A stretch of DNA of 64,000 nt from NCBI GenBank assembly GCA_973895155.1, contig OZ316891.1, positions 26,784,001 to 26,848,000 of the forward strand, in the 5' to 3' direction. Shown one piece after another: positions 36,051-46,226 of this stretch. A program made the translations under genes and the position numbers. How positions within the stretch are numbered: the first letter of the stretch is position 1; each line of letters opens with the position of its first letter. The DNA comes from Marsupella aquatica. Its lineage: Eukaryota > Marchantiophyta. The notes under the pieces were generated by a model. The model was given only the letters and a program-made list of their open reading frames with translations. It was not told the DNA's origin and ran no database searches.

Positions 36051-36698
36051 CTGATATTTCTTTGATAATTTTTTGCCCACCTATATATATATATTATTTT
36101 ATTCTAATTAGTTCGTGGATCTCCTGGCTACATTTCTTAGGCCTTGTTTGAGTAAAATGAATGTATGTAATATTATCTTTAACTCAAGTTGTGAGAGGTT
36201 ATTATGGTCCAAAATGCTATGGTATCACATATTATTCTGATGAGATAGTTTTACAAATTTTAATGAAAGCATAGGAGAAATTAATTACCTCAGTAATATG
36301 TGATTTTGTAATCTTCTTCATAATGACCAGGAAAATAAGGGACTTTAGCTTGCGTTTTGAGAGGCTAATGTGGTCCATAATGCTCAGCTAGCATACATTA
36401 AAACACTTAAGATCTATGAGATATTTTCACTAATTTTAGAACATTAATTAATACACCCAAGGCATAGTTAGTTAATGGCATAGTTTATTAATTAAGTAAA
36501 TGGCACTATATTTGACCACTGAAGTGCCCTGGGCACTAAATTTGAGTTGAGAAGAGTACTTTCTCAAGATCAATTGAGATATCTTCTTTTCTCAACAAGG
36601 AACCCTAAGCTTTCTAGTAGCTGAGTCCTCTTTAGAATTATTGTCGCCCGATTTGTCAATGTACTTTCAAATAATTGGAAATCTTGGAGATTTCACTG

Positions 36699-36703
36699 AC
36701 GTC
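36699..36703. repeat. Target-site duplication (left) of copia element
   Basis: ACGTC directly before the left LTR, identical to 42488-42492. Confidence 0.95.
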
Positions 36704-37160
36704 TGTTGAGCATAGACGACGATCGCAACGGCAAGCCCATGAACCATCCAACGCACAATAGTCGACACAAGAGATATGTGGTTCACCTCCTTGAGGCTAC
36801 GTCCACGGGAACACACAAGAGAGCTTTATTGAACTCTAAGCCCGTCGGCTATACCGAGTCTCCACAGTATAAGCTCTCCCTATCTCTCAAGTGGCTCCAT
36901 AACAATGAGCCTTGGTTCTACCTCTCCAAGCACACATGCCTCTTATGATATAGTGTGCAACTTAGTTGTACCTAACCACATAGTTGTACCTAACCACATA
37001 GTTGTACCTAATCACGTAGTTGTACCTAATCACGTAGTTGTACCTAACCACATAGTTGTACCTAATCACGTAGTTGTACCTAACCACGTAGTTGTACCAA
37101 CCCACGTTGTTGTACCAACCACGTCATACCTAACCTAGACGTAAGAGTAAATACCCAACA
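36704..37160 (-). repeat. 3' LTR of copia element
   Basis: 457 bp, starting TGTTGAGCATAGACG and ending ATACCCAACA on the plus strand. It holds an array of an 18-bp unit (GTTGTACCTAACCACATA and variants) from about 36965 to 37110, one unit shorter than in the other LTR. Confidence 0.97.
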
Positions 37161-37173
37161 ATCTTCCCCTTGA
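37161..37173 (-). other. Polypurine tract
   Basis: Read on the minus strand, TCAAGGGGAAGAT directly abuts the 3' LTR, the normal place for plus-strand DNA priming in LTR elements. Confidence 0.85.
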
Positions 37174-37351
37174 CTCTGGTCTAGGGGAGAGTAATACTGC
37201 CAATGTATATGATCCCTCAGCGGGAAGTTCTGGACAGAAACCAAACCGGTTTCCCTCTCTAACTAGAGCAAACCAGAACTAAGCCGTAGCCTAATACATA
37301 GGAATGAGGAAAAGCATATATCAGTAATTACAATGAATGTTTAAGAAAACT

Positions 37352-40300
37352 CTACTTATGATGCAATTGCAAAACCTGCAATACGTCACGGTGTCTAGAG
37401 AAACTCTCCAAAGGAATCACTTTGGTAAATGCGTCAGCCGGGTTGAGTTTACCATCAATCTTGACTAGCTCAAACAAATTATCAGACACAGCCTGCCTGA
37501 TAAAATGGTACCTGACGTCAATGTGCTTCACTCTGTTGTCCATCACCTGGTTCACAGCAAGGTGGAGCGCACTTTGACTATCACAATGGAGCTTCACATT
37601 CCCCTGTGGCAATCCCATTTTAGTGATAAGTCTATCCAACCAAATCGCTTCCTTTGCTGCTTCCGCAGCTGCAACATACTCCGCTTCTGTAGTAGACTGA
37701 GCAATACACTTCTGCAAAGTAGACCTCCAACTTATGCATCCACCGCCAAGTGTGAACACGTATCCTGTTGTTGATCTCCTTCGGTCCAAATCTTGTCCAT
37801 AGTCAGAATCTACATAGCCAATCAATGATCTAGCATTCTTTGCATTCGCATCAAATAAAAGACCATGATCCACGGTACCCTTCAAGTACCTGATAATCCA
37901 CTTCACTGCTTCCCAGTGTACCTTCCCTGGATTCGACATGTACCTGCTCACCTTGCCCATAGCCATGGCAAGATCAGGTCTAGTGCAAGTCATCAAATAC
38001 ATGAGACTCCCCACTGCCTTGTCATATGGAACCTTTGACATCAACCCCTTCTCTGTGTCATCCGTAGGACAGAACGCTGATGATAACTTGAAGTGTGGAG
38101 CCAACGGGGTACTTACTGGCTTGCTATTCTCCATGTTGAACCTTGCAATTACCTTCCTCGCATAATTGCTCTGCGTCAACCATAGCTTGCCAGCCTCCAA
38201 GTCCCTAGTGATCTCCATACCCAAAATCCTCTTAGCTGGCCCTAAGTCCTTCATCTTAAACTCTGCACTAAGCAGTGCCTTGAGCTTAACAATCTCAGAC
38301 CTATCCTTGGCTGCAATTAGCATGTCATCCACATAAAGTACTAAAACAATGAACCCAAAGACAACATTCTTCACCGGTTTCAAATACACACAAGGGTCAA
38401 ATACACTTCTGTGAAAACCTTGTGACCGAATCCAATCGTCAAACCGCTTGTTCCACTGTCTTGGTGACTGCTTCAACCCATACAAGGATTTCAGCAATCT
38501 GCAAACCAATTCCTCCTGTCCTCTCTTCACAAAACCTAGCGGTTGTCTCATGAAGATCACCTCTTCCAATGTACCATAGAGGAAAGTTGTGACAACATCC
38601 ATCTGATCTAGGAGCAGACCAAACATTACAACAAGTACACACAATAGTCGTATTGTAGAGTACTTAGCAACTGGTGAGAAGACCTCATTGTAATCCACAC
38701 CTTTCTCTTGTGTGAATCCCTTTGCTACCAATCTAGCCTTGTAGACCTTCGATCCACCTCCTATGGAATTATCCTTCAGCTTGTAAATCCACTTGCTGTC
38801 CACCACTTGCTGACCCTTAGGCAGCTTAACAAGCTCCCAAGTTTTGTTGTCCTTTAGTGACTGCATCTCCGTTTGCATTGCTGCAGTCCACTTCTGCTTC
38901 TCCTTTGAAGCACTTGCCTCATGAAATGAAGAAGGTTCTCCTTCTTCCAAAATTAACGCATCACCCTCATCATCAGCTGTAAAATCATCCTCTTGCAGTT
39001 GAGATGAATCAACCCACTGTCCATACCTTGATGGAGCGCGTACAGTGCGACCAGATGTTCTTCTAGCCGATGACTCCGGTTGATCTGCGTGTGCTGGTAC
39101 AATTTGAAGCTCAACAGCATCCACTTGCTGCTCACCAGCATCAACAAACTCCTCTGGTTCCTCTGGCATAGGAACCAGCTCCATAATTGGAGCAACTCCT
39201 TCTCTCCGGTCATGCACCTCATAACCAATCTCCCCCTCAACGAGATCCGGGATAGGAGATTTTCCTTTGTCAGTACGGGAGACCTGAGTATTCTCCCCCT
39301 CCTTCAATAATCTGGATTCATTGAAGGAAACATCCCTACTGACAACGAGCTTACAGGCAATAGGATCCCATAGCCTATAGGCTTTCACACCACTCTGGTA
39401 CCCAAGAAAAACACATTTCCTGGAGGTAGGATCCAACTTGGTCCTATTCTGCTTTGGTGTGAGAGCATATGCATCACTTCCAAAAATTACCAAGCCATGA
39501 TAGTCTGCTTGCCGCTTATAGCGCATCTCAAACGGCGTTTTGAAATTGATAGCACTAGAAGGAGAAAGATTTACCAAATAAGCTGCGGTATTGACAGCTT
39601 CTGCCCAAAATTCTTGTGGTAAACCTGATTGGCTCAACATACTCCGTGACCGCTCCAACAGTGTCCGATTGAGCCTCTGAGCGACACCATTCTGCTGCGG
39701 AGTATAAACTGTGGTGAGATGGCGAGTTATCCCCTGTTCTGAACAGTACTCTTCAAATTCCATTGAAGTGTACTCCCCACCGTTGTCTGACCTTAGACTC
39801 TTCACCCTTGTATCCAAACACTTGATCGTGTTTCCAGTCTGATTCTCCACCTGGGCCTTCCACTTCTTAAAAATGGACAAGACATCAGACTTATGCGTCA
39901 TGAAATAAATCCACACAAATCTTGAGTAATCATCAATAAATGATACATAGTACAACTTTCCAGAGTGTGAGGGAGTCGGGGATGGACCCCACACGTCACT
40001 ATGTATGTACTCAAGAACCGCTTTGGAACGATGAGTTCCAACACCAAAAGCACGACGATGCTGCTTTCCAAGAATGCAATGCTCACAAAACTCTAATTTA
40101 CAAGATTGCAAATCAGAAATGAGTCCATTCTTCTGTAAGATAGCCAAACCCTTCTCACTCATGTGGCATAGCCGTGAATGCCACAGTTGAGTCATCTCCT
40201 CGTGAGACTTGGTTACATTGGCCTCTCCACATACAGTATTGCCCTGTAACACATACAAATTCTTTTGTCTACTCCCCTTCAAAATCACTGTCTCTCCCGA

Positions 40301-40579
40301 CCTGACTTGAAGTTCACCATCAATAACGCTCCATTGATGACCATTTGAATCCAACACACCGAGTGAAATCAGATTCTTACGCATGCCAGGTACATACCTG
40401 ACTCCGGACACTGTGCGCACAGCACCATCAAATATTTGAATCTTCACAGACCCAATTCCCTCAATTTGACAGGAGTGATCATTTCCCATCAGAACTGAAC
40501 CGTTTGAAATAGAGTAAGAACTGAAAAACTCACGAATGTAACAAATATGAAAAGAGCAAGCACAATCAAAAATCCACAC
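37352..40579 (-). CDS. Copia Pol region (protease, integrase, RT, RNase H)
   Basis: An open frame of 1075 codons, numbered here from the GTG at 40579. The true frame continues upstream through 15 codons to the Gag TGA, so it has no ATG of its own at the start. Protease begins with WIFDCACS (Asp5), where most relatives have D-S/T-G or D-T-A. Integrase has the His/Cys region (CKLEFCEHC, about 160-168), catalytic Asp195 (HSDVWGP) and Asp265 (SDNGGEY), but Gln301 where the D,D-35-E Glu belongs. Reverse transcriptase has MDVVTTFLYG (Asp661) and YVDD (749-752). RNase H has GYVDSDYG, STTEAEYVA and CDSQSALHLA. Apart from the TGA and the Gln it is complete. Confidence 0.93.
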   Translation of the reverse strand: MWIFDCACSFHICYIREFFSSYSISNGSVLMGNDHSCQIEGIGSVKIQIFDGAVRTVSGVRYVPGMRKNLISLGVLDSNGHQWSVIDGELQVRSGETVILKGSRQKNLYVLQGNTVCGEANVTKSHEEMTQLWHSRLCHMSEKGLAILQKNGLISDLQSCKLEFCEHCILGKQHRRAFGVGTHRSKAVLEYIHSDVWGPSPTPSHSGKLYYVSFIDDYSRFVWIYFMTHKSDVLSIFKKWKAQVENQTGNTIKCLDTRVKSLRSDNGGEYTSMEFEEYCSEQGITRHLTTVYTPQQNGVAQRLNRTLLERSRSMLSQSGLPQEFWAEAVNTAAYLVNLSPSSAINFKTPFEMRYKRQADYHGLVIFGSDAYALTPKQNRTKLDPTSRKCVFLGYQSGVKAYRLWDPIACKLVVSRDVSFNESRLLKEGENTQVSRTDKGKSPIPDLVEGEIGYEVHDRREGVAPIMELVPMPEEPEEFVDAGEQQVDAVELQIVPAHADQPESSARRTSGRTVRAPSRYGQWVDSSQLQEDDFTADDEGDALILEEGEPSSFHEASASKEKQKWTAAMQTEMQSLKDNKTWELVKLPKGQQVVDSKWIYKLKDNSIGGGSKVYKARLVAKGFTQEKGVDYNEVFSPVAKYSTIRLLCVLVVMFGLLLDQMDVVTTFLYGTLEEVIFMRQPLGFVKRGQEELVCRLLKSLYGLKQSPRQWNKRFDDWIRSQGFHRSVFDPCVYLKPVKNVVFGFIVLVLYVDDMLIAAKDRSEIVKLKALLSAEFKMKDLGPAKRILGMEITRDLEAGKLWLTQSNYARKVIARFNMENSKPVSTPLAPHFKLSSAFCPTDDTEKGLMSKVPYDKAVGSLMYLMTCTRPDLAMAMGKVSRYMSNPGKVHWEAVKWIIRYLKGTVDHGLLFDANAKNARSLIGYVDSDYGQDLDRRRSTTGYVFTLGGGCISWRSTLQKCIAQSTTEAEYVAAAEAAKEAIWLDRLITKMGLPQGNVKLHCDSQSALHLAVNQVMDNRVKHIDVRYHFIRQAVSDNLFELVKIDGKLNPADAFTKVIPLESFSRHRDVLQVLQLHHK

Positions 40580-40624
40580 ATCATCTGCTCTCCTAGATGA
40601 CGTGCACAGGGCATACCCCCGGCT

Positions 40625-41482
40625 TCATAAAACATACTCATCATTGAGTAAATCAGCTTCTCCATCAGCCCTAGCCACATTTGCCGATGAAGTTTCCGCT
40701 GCCTTTCCCTTACAGTCTCGCTTGAAGTGTCCAACTTGGTTGCACTTCCAACATGTCACCTGCCTCCTCTGAGGGGATTTACCCTTGGACTTAGATCTGG
40801 ATTTAGATCTAAACTGGGTTCTACGGTCCCCAGTTGGTCGTTGCATACTCCTCCCACGGTTAACATTGAGGGCAGCACCAGATGATGAAGGCTGTGACGT
40901 GATGTGCATCTTCTGCTGAAGATCATCACTAAGCAGAGAACTTACCACGTCATTGTATGAAATGGTATCCCTATCACGATGCAACAACACTCGTGATAGG
41001 GACTGGTAAGATGGAGGCAATGAACTAAGAAGCTGCAGAGCCTTCGTCTCATCATTCAAAGTCTCCCCAAGGTTTTCCAAGTCAACGACCATGTCGTTGA
41101 AAGCATCCACATGGTCTTGCAACTTCGTACCAGATTCCTTCATCCTGAAACTCATCAGTTTGTAGGAAGTGTAGAGCCGGTTCGACAACTCCTTGCGGTG
41201 ATACTTGCTCTGCAATTCCGCAAATAAGGACATGCAATCCTTATGTGCACCCAACTGCTTGATGATGGGAGGCATGAGATAGAGTGTAACACACCACACT
41301 CCCTGCTCCTGCATGCGGTCCCATTGTTTCTCATCAACATCGTCTTCACGAGGGCTCAGCAGTTGGCCCATCCCTGACGCATAAAGCACTCCCTTCACCT
41401 GCTTCTCCCATAGCAAGTAGTCAGAGCGCCCATCATACTTTGTCACTTCATACTTGGGTCCCCCAAGCTTGAAAGTCCCCAT
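40625..41482 (-). CDS. Copia Gag
   Basis: The first ATG in the frame is at 41482, giving 285 codons; the frame is open further 5' to about 41611. An N-terminal gag-like part (YLLWEKQVKGVL) is followed by a basic linker (SKSRSKSKGKS) and one CCHC zinc knuckle, CWKCNQVGHFKRDC (about 244-257), which binds RNA in the virus-like particle. It ends in a TGA at 40625-40627 that is in frame with Pol. Related elements usually keep Gag and Pol in one frame, so the TGA is either a lesion or a readthrough stop. Confidence 0.9.
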   Translation of the reverse strand: MGTFKLGGPKYEVTKYDGRSDYLLWEKQVKGVLYASGMGQLLSPREDDVDEKQWDRMQEQGVWCVTLYLMPPIIKQLGAHKDCMSLFAELQSKYHRKELSNRLYTSYKLMSFRMKESGTKLQDHVDAFNDMVVDLENLGETLNDETKALQLLSSLPPSYQSLSRVLLHRDRDTISYNDVVSSLLSDDLQQKMHITSQPSSSGAALNVNRGRSMQRPTGDRRTQFRSKSRSKSKGKSPQRRQVTCWKCNQVGHFKRDCKGKAAETSSANVARADGEADLLNDEYVL

Positions 41483-41611
41483 CTTCTTCTTTACCGTGAG
41501 CTCCGGTAGTAGTACTGCTTCCTCCACCACACGCCGCACCGGTGATGGTATTGGTGTCACGTGCTCTTCCTCCTGCTCCTCTCTCTGCCCCTTGTCAACA
41601 ACGAATGTTGA

Positions 41612-41680
41612 TCAATTGCACTTGGTGCCATCACCAAGTCCAACAAGGTAATTGATTTTGCTTAGCCTTCCTCTTTGCAT
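41612..41680 (-). CDS. Short upstream open frame in copia leader
   Basis: ATG at 41680, 22 codons, TGA at 41612-41614. It lies in the same phase as Gag and is separated from it only by that TGA. It may be a leader uORF or the original Gag start cut off by a second nonsense change; I cannot decide. Confidence 0.35.
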   Translation of the reverse strand: MQRGRLSKINYLVGLGDGTKCN

Positions 41681-41998
41681 CAAAGAGCCAATCCCGGACT
41701 CAAAAACAATCGTCTTGCCTCAATCTCTCCGTTGAGTCAAAACACTTGACGCTTCTCCCTCTGAGTCGATTGCCAACTTTCTTCACAAAATCCAGAACGA
41801 CGAAAACTTAGATCTCTCTGCACCACGAGCTCCGTTCAACGATTTCTTCACACCGTTAGAAAGCTCTTGCCCTGATCTATCCGTTGAGCCCATAAACTCC
41901 AAGTTCCATGCGATGGAACTCTGGAAAATCCACCAACACTCAACGCTGGAAAAACCGTCATGAAATCCCGTCACGAACACACGTCACCTCCCAAGCAT

Positions 41999-42010
41999 GC
42001 TCTGATACCA
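41999..42010 (-). other. Primer binding site (initiator Met tRNA)
   Basis: On the minus strand TGGTATCAGAGC, the classic Ty1/copia primer site, begins 2 nt inside the 5' LTR border. Confidence 0.95.
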
Positions 42011-42012
42011 AT

Positions 42013-42487
42013 TGTTGAGCATAGACGACGATCGCAACGGCAAGCCCATGAACCATCCAACGCACAATAGTCGACACAAGAGATACGTGGTTCACCTTCT
42101 TGAGGCTACGTCCACGGGAACACACAAGAGAGCTTTACTGAACTCTAAGCCCGTCGGCTATACCGAGTCTCCACAGTATAAGCTCTCCCTATCTCTCAAG
42201 TGGCTCCATAACAATGAGCCTTGGTTCTACCTCTCCAAGCACACATGCCTCTTATGATATAGTGTGCAACTTAGTTGTACCTAACCACATAGTTGTACCT
42301 AACCACATAGTTGTACCTAATCACGTAGTTGTACCTAACCACATAGTTGTACCTAATCACGTAGTTGTACCTAACCACATAGTTGTACCTAATCACGTAG
42401 TTGTACCTAACCACGTAGTTGTACCAACCCACGTTGTTGTACCAACCACGTCATACCTAACCTAGACGTAAGAGTAAATACCCAACA
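42013..42487 (-). repeat. 5' LTR of copia element
   Basis: 475 bp. It matches the other LTR except for three C/T differences (near 42085, 42098 and 42138) and one extra 18-bp unit in the GTTGTACCTAA array (about 42272-42430). Confidence 0.97.
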
Positions 42488-42492
42488 ACGTC
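42488..42492. repeat. Target-site duplication (right) of copia element
   Basis: ACGTC, identical to 36699-36703. Confidence 0.95.
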
Positions 42493-43329
42493 TGAATTTG
42501 GCAAGTTTGGAATTAAAGGTTAATAGCCTCATGACCTTGATGCAACTATTCACCAAAATGGAGAAGGGCAAAGCTTAAGCTTTCAGAAGTTAGAAGTCTG
42601 ATAGGAAGGGAACCTGGTAGTCATGTTGTGTTGGACAAATATGATAGATTTTACAACTTGCATTGTTTAGATTAGATTTTCACACAAATTCACTATGGAC
42701 CCATTTAACCATGGCCCGAGCAATTTGACATTTTTTCAACTGCCACATGAATACTTTGCTTTGCAGGCCAAAATCGACAGCATGATAATCACAAGCAGTT
42801 GTCAAAATCAGGCCTTTTGCTACATGCAACCAAATTCTCAAGCTAAGAGAGTCAATAGTCAATTCGTGGCAAGTACATATGAAGCCATATCAATGACTGA
42901 TCAAATGAATTGTACCAATTCATTAAATTCAAGTTCCAACCATAGATGGCAGTTTGCCTGAATTGCAAAAGGCTAGAAATCTTACTCCATGTGCTAGTTA
43001 CCCTTTAACAAGTTATCAAGTTAGTTATTAGTCATTGTTTATTATATGAAAAATAATTTTCAAATCTTTGAATTTAATTTTTAAAATTGGATACGTAACT
43101 AAAACGGTTACATCTTGATAGTTTTACCCGTCTTGCTCTTTGCATTTTAAATTTTTCACATTTCATTTTACGGCATGGCATCCCAAAATTTACACCCAAA
43201 TTGATGCAAACACGAATGAAAACTGTAAGTTTTATTCACAAAACTGATAAGTCTTGTTTGTTACGGTTGTTGTTGACGTGGCAGACTCTGGTGCCAGGAA
43301 TTTTGGAAGGGACCTCTAGTGGGGTCCGT

Positions 43330-43450
43330 AATTTTTGTTGTTGTAGTGGATGATCTATAATGACAATAATGACCTAACTGAATAAAAATAATATAATCAT
43401 TTACTTATAATGTCTTTGTACTTCAATATTGTAATATAGTATAACCGTCC
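43330..43450 (+). repeat. Direct repeat flanking the copia insertion, right copy
   Basis: Same block as 35915-36050. Without the copia element the two would lie about 1.6 kb apart, a spacing that would suit the ends of an older small element, but no element borders are seen. Confidence 0.75.
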
Positions 43451-44282
43451 CAAGCAATGCACCTCCGTTGCATGTCAAGGTCAGAAAACTATATTGAGGA
43501 GAGAAAGTTGTTGAGAAGAGAAAAAGAAGTTGAAGTGAATAAAAGAAGTTAAGATGAAATTAGATCTTTCAAATACATGTTCATGACCCAAATAACTAGT
43601 TTGTCCCAAATGTGATTCTAGCAACAGTTTCTAAAACTCCCACTCAACTGAGAGTCTACTTAGGGGCCAAATGCACTTGGACCTCAACACCCATGTCTAT
43701 TCTTTTTTGTCTCCCCAACGCAAGCTCCTGTGGGAAACTGAACAACATGTCTTGGTTCAAGTCTTGGTTACTGTTTTGACAAGATTCGGCAAGCGAGCAA
43801 GATAGGCCCTGCAAACCTTGAGAACCCAAGGCATCCCCAAACTAGTTGAACTCAAGAGGATGTAATCCGTTTTGAGAGATTTCTAACGCATCCACAAAGT
43901 CTTCCAACAAACTTCTTCCAACCAACTTGTCATATTGCCGTTGCCGTAACCGCCGCGCCTCACGACTTGGGTTGCCTATGGCCCCTAGGGAGACAAGCTC
44001 TCACTAAAGCCCTAAAAATTCAAAGTCTGTTTGGGGGTCCGGACGGTCCCCCCTAAGCTTGGTCCGACCAGCTGCCAATGCTAGTCTAAGTCCTTAGTGT
44101 GCACAACCAACTTAGCACACGATTGCCTTTGCTAGTGTAACGCTTCATTGCCCACTAGTCTCCCCATACTTAGTCCCCACTGGATGGCCATTGCGGAGGC
44201 CGAGATCATAGATAGTGGAGCTTGGCGTCAAAGTAAGTGTCGTCGGAGCTAAGTGATAGTGCAGTCGAGTTCTGCAACTAGA

Positions 44283-44510
44283 AGAAAAGATGTCAATGGG
44301 AGAAAAGATGTCAAGGATAAAACACAGATGTAAAAGTGGAAAAAGATGCCTGGCAAGATGTGGAAAAGATAAGATGTCGAGGTGAGAAAAGATATCGCGA
44401 GAAAATAATGTCAAGGTGAGAAAAGAAGTCAAGGTGAGAAAAGATGTCAAGGAGAGAAAGATGTCAAGGTGAGAAAAAGATACCAAGGTGAGAAAACTAT
44501 GTCAATGAGA
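44283..44510. repeat. GTGAGAAAAGATGTCAAG minisatellite
   Basis: Imperfect 18-19-bp units with the core AAAAGATGTCAAGG recur about ten times, most regularly between 44400 and 44500. Confidence 0.85.
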
Positions 44511-44539
44511 AAAAACATGAACAATCTTTTATTGAACAA

Positions 44540-44938
44540 GGAAAATGTGGGCAATCTTTCAACAAGTACCAGTAGTCCATTGAAAGCAAATTCTTTTCCC
44601 TTTGGGTGTTGAGTTTGAGAATGCTCTCTCGCCTTCTGCAAAGTATCTTCTTGATTGGAACCAGAAAGCCTGAGTCTACATTGGCATACAAACCTGAAAA
44701 CCTGGCAATGTCATGCTTCAAATCTCCCAATTTGCTCTCCAATGATCTTGCTCCTCTCTCTTGGGTAGCTCTTGGTCTGCACGTGTTGGTTGTAGTGGGC
44801 AGCAACACAATCCCCAAAAGCTTGATTCTTTTGCCCTAAACCAACAATTGGATCTTCTCCTATGTTCACCCACAACATACACAAATGTTTCAACTCTGCA
44901 GAAGAGAAATTTTGCTTGCGGGCGTCGTTTGAAGCCAT
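44540..44938 (-). pseudogene. SANT/MYB-like domain remnant (PIF/Harbinger or NAM-associated type)
   Basis: From an ATG at 44938 on the minus strand the frame reads FSSAELKHLCMLW then EDPIVGLGQKNQAF and VAAHYNQH. This is the pattern of the MYB/SANT-like domain with a D-P-x-x-G-x-x-Q-K core found in PIF/Harbinger second ORFs and in plant proteins annotated as NAM-associated. It continues in a second phase with DIARFSGLYANVD (about 44675-44715) and in a third with KGKEFAFNGLLVLVERLP (about 44555-44610), both typical of the same family's C-terminal half. Two frame changes and stops make it a relic. Whether the ancestor was a transposon or a host gene is open. Confidence 0.6.
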
Positions 44939-44999
44939 GTTTGCCAGGTTGTACTTGAGCTCAAGAACGTGCAAAAGCTCGTGCAATGTGACAGTGGAG

Positions 45000-46195
45000 A
45001 AGTTAGGAAAACTTGTTGCCGCACTGGAGTCTCGTTGACAAGGTCCTTGCAGCGTAGGACCACTCTAGGAGCAAGGTGGATTTGCACTGCCCGATGGAAG
45101 AAGGACTGGGAAATCTTGGCCATTGCCAACGGATGGCGTGCAACTTTACGGTTTCTCTCGGGCCGCTTGTTGAGTGTAGGAGTGTCGTGCTGGGAAGTGA
45201 GTAAACTGGGGGCGGGTGATCCAATTAGGCTACGGAGGGCGGTGGGGAAGGATATATGGTGGGTGAGTCCCTGCCAAATGCTCTGGGTGGGAATGCTCTA
45301 AGAGCTGACAAGTTAACATCAATCACTATAAAATAGAATCCTGCCAAAAATAGTGGATTGCCCTTCTACAAACCAACTTTTGAAAGGAATCCATGGCAGG
45401 TATTTTTTGTATTTATATATTCTGTCCATTTTTTGGGCCATGGGAGTATATAACATAATATTATGACAGTTATAAACTAAAACAATTGTGTTCTCTGGGG
45501 TTTCACTCTCACAAAATGACATATCACGTGCAACAAAATATATGGTTATTTATTGGTTCTAAGGGAAGACTTAAGAATTTCAGTAAATTTTTTTAGAGTC
45601 TTTTAAATCTAATTTTGAGACTTATGAGAACATTCAGATATTTTTCATCAGATTTTTGGAATATCTCAATAATATTTAGCTTTAAAAAGGTCCCCCTCAA
45701 AATATTGGAGGTGATTGGGAAGCCTTCATATAGTGAGACCTCCGAGAGACTCTGTTCAAATTATCTACCAAAAGTCCAAGTATATATATAGTACAACCTA
45801 CAATTCAATTAGTATTGAGTAAAAAAACAAGGATTCCCCCCAAAATAATATTTGTCTTTCTTAAATAGTTTTTCTTGTTTTACAATGGTTTTACCTTTTT
45901 CAATTGTTTTATCAGATCCGGCAGCTTTTAGGGTTTGTTATTTCCCAGTTTTTAGTAAAACCATAATTGCTCTATGGTTTGTTGTGTGAAGGGACTTTTT
46001 CCTTTGGGTGAAAAGAGGGGCAACTTCCTTTAGATGTTCAAATATTTTTGGATTGGTTGTAGTGTCTTGAAGTGTTAACTTAATATATATTTTGGGGTCA
46101 CATGTGCAATCACAGCCTAATATAAATAATCATATTTTATTAAAAATCAATTTCTATTTTAAATTAATTATCTATTTATGTTATATAAATAAATA
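45000..46195. other. Intergenic, no gene recognised
   Basis: Becomes AT-rich after 45300. Short frames only. Confidence 0.4.
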
Positions 46196-46226
46196 AATAA
46201 ATATATATATATATATATATATATAT
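46196..46226. repeat. AT dinucleotide microsatellite
   Basis: About 15 AT units after a short TAAA run. Confidence 0.95.

Larger units (their letters stand above)
36704..42487 (-). mobile_element. Full-length Ty1/copia LTR retrotransposon
   Basis: A 5784-bp element lying on the minus strand with LTRs TG...CA, a 5-bp duplication (ACGTC) on both sides, a primer site for initiator Met tRNA, a polypurine tract, and Gag and Pol in the order protease, integrase, reverse transcriptase, RNase H, which defines Ty1/copia. The LTRs differ by three transitions and one 18-bp repeat unit, so insertion is recent. It carries coding lesions (an in-frame TGA and an integrase Glu to Gln), so this copy is probably not autonomous. 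Confidence 0.97.

Noticed and set aside
36965-37110. Regularly spaced short repeats that could suggest a CRISPR array
   Set aside because: These are contiguous 18-bp tandem units without spacers, inside both LTRs of a plant retrotransposon.
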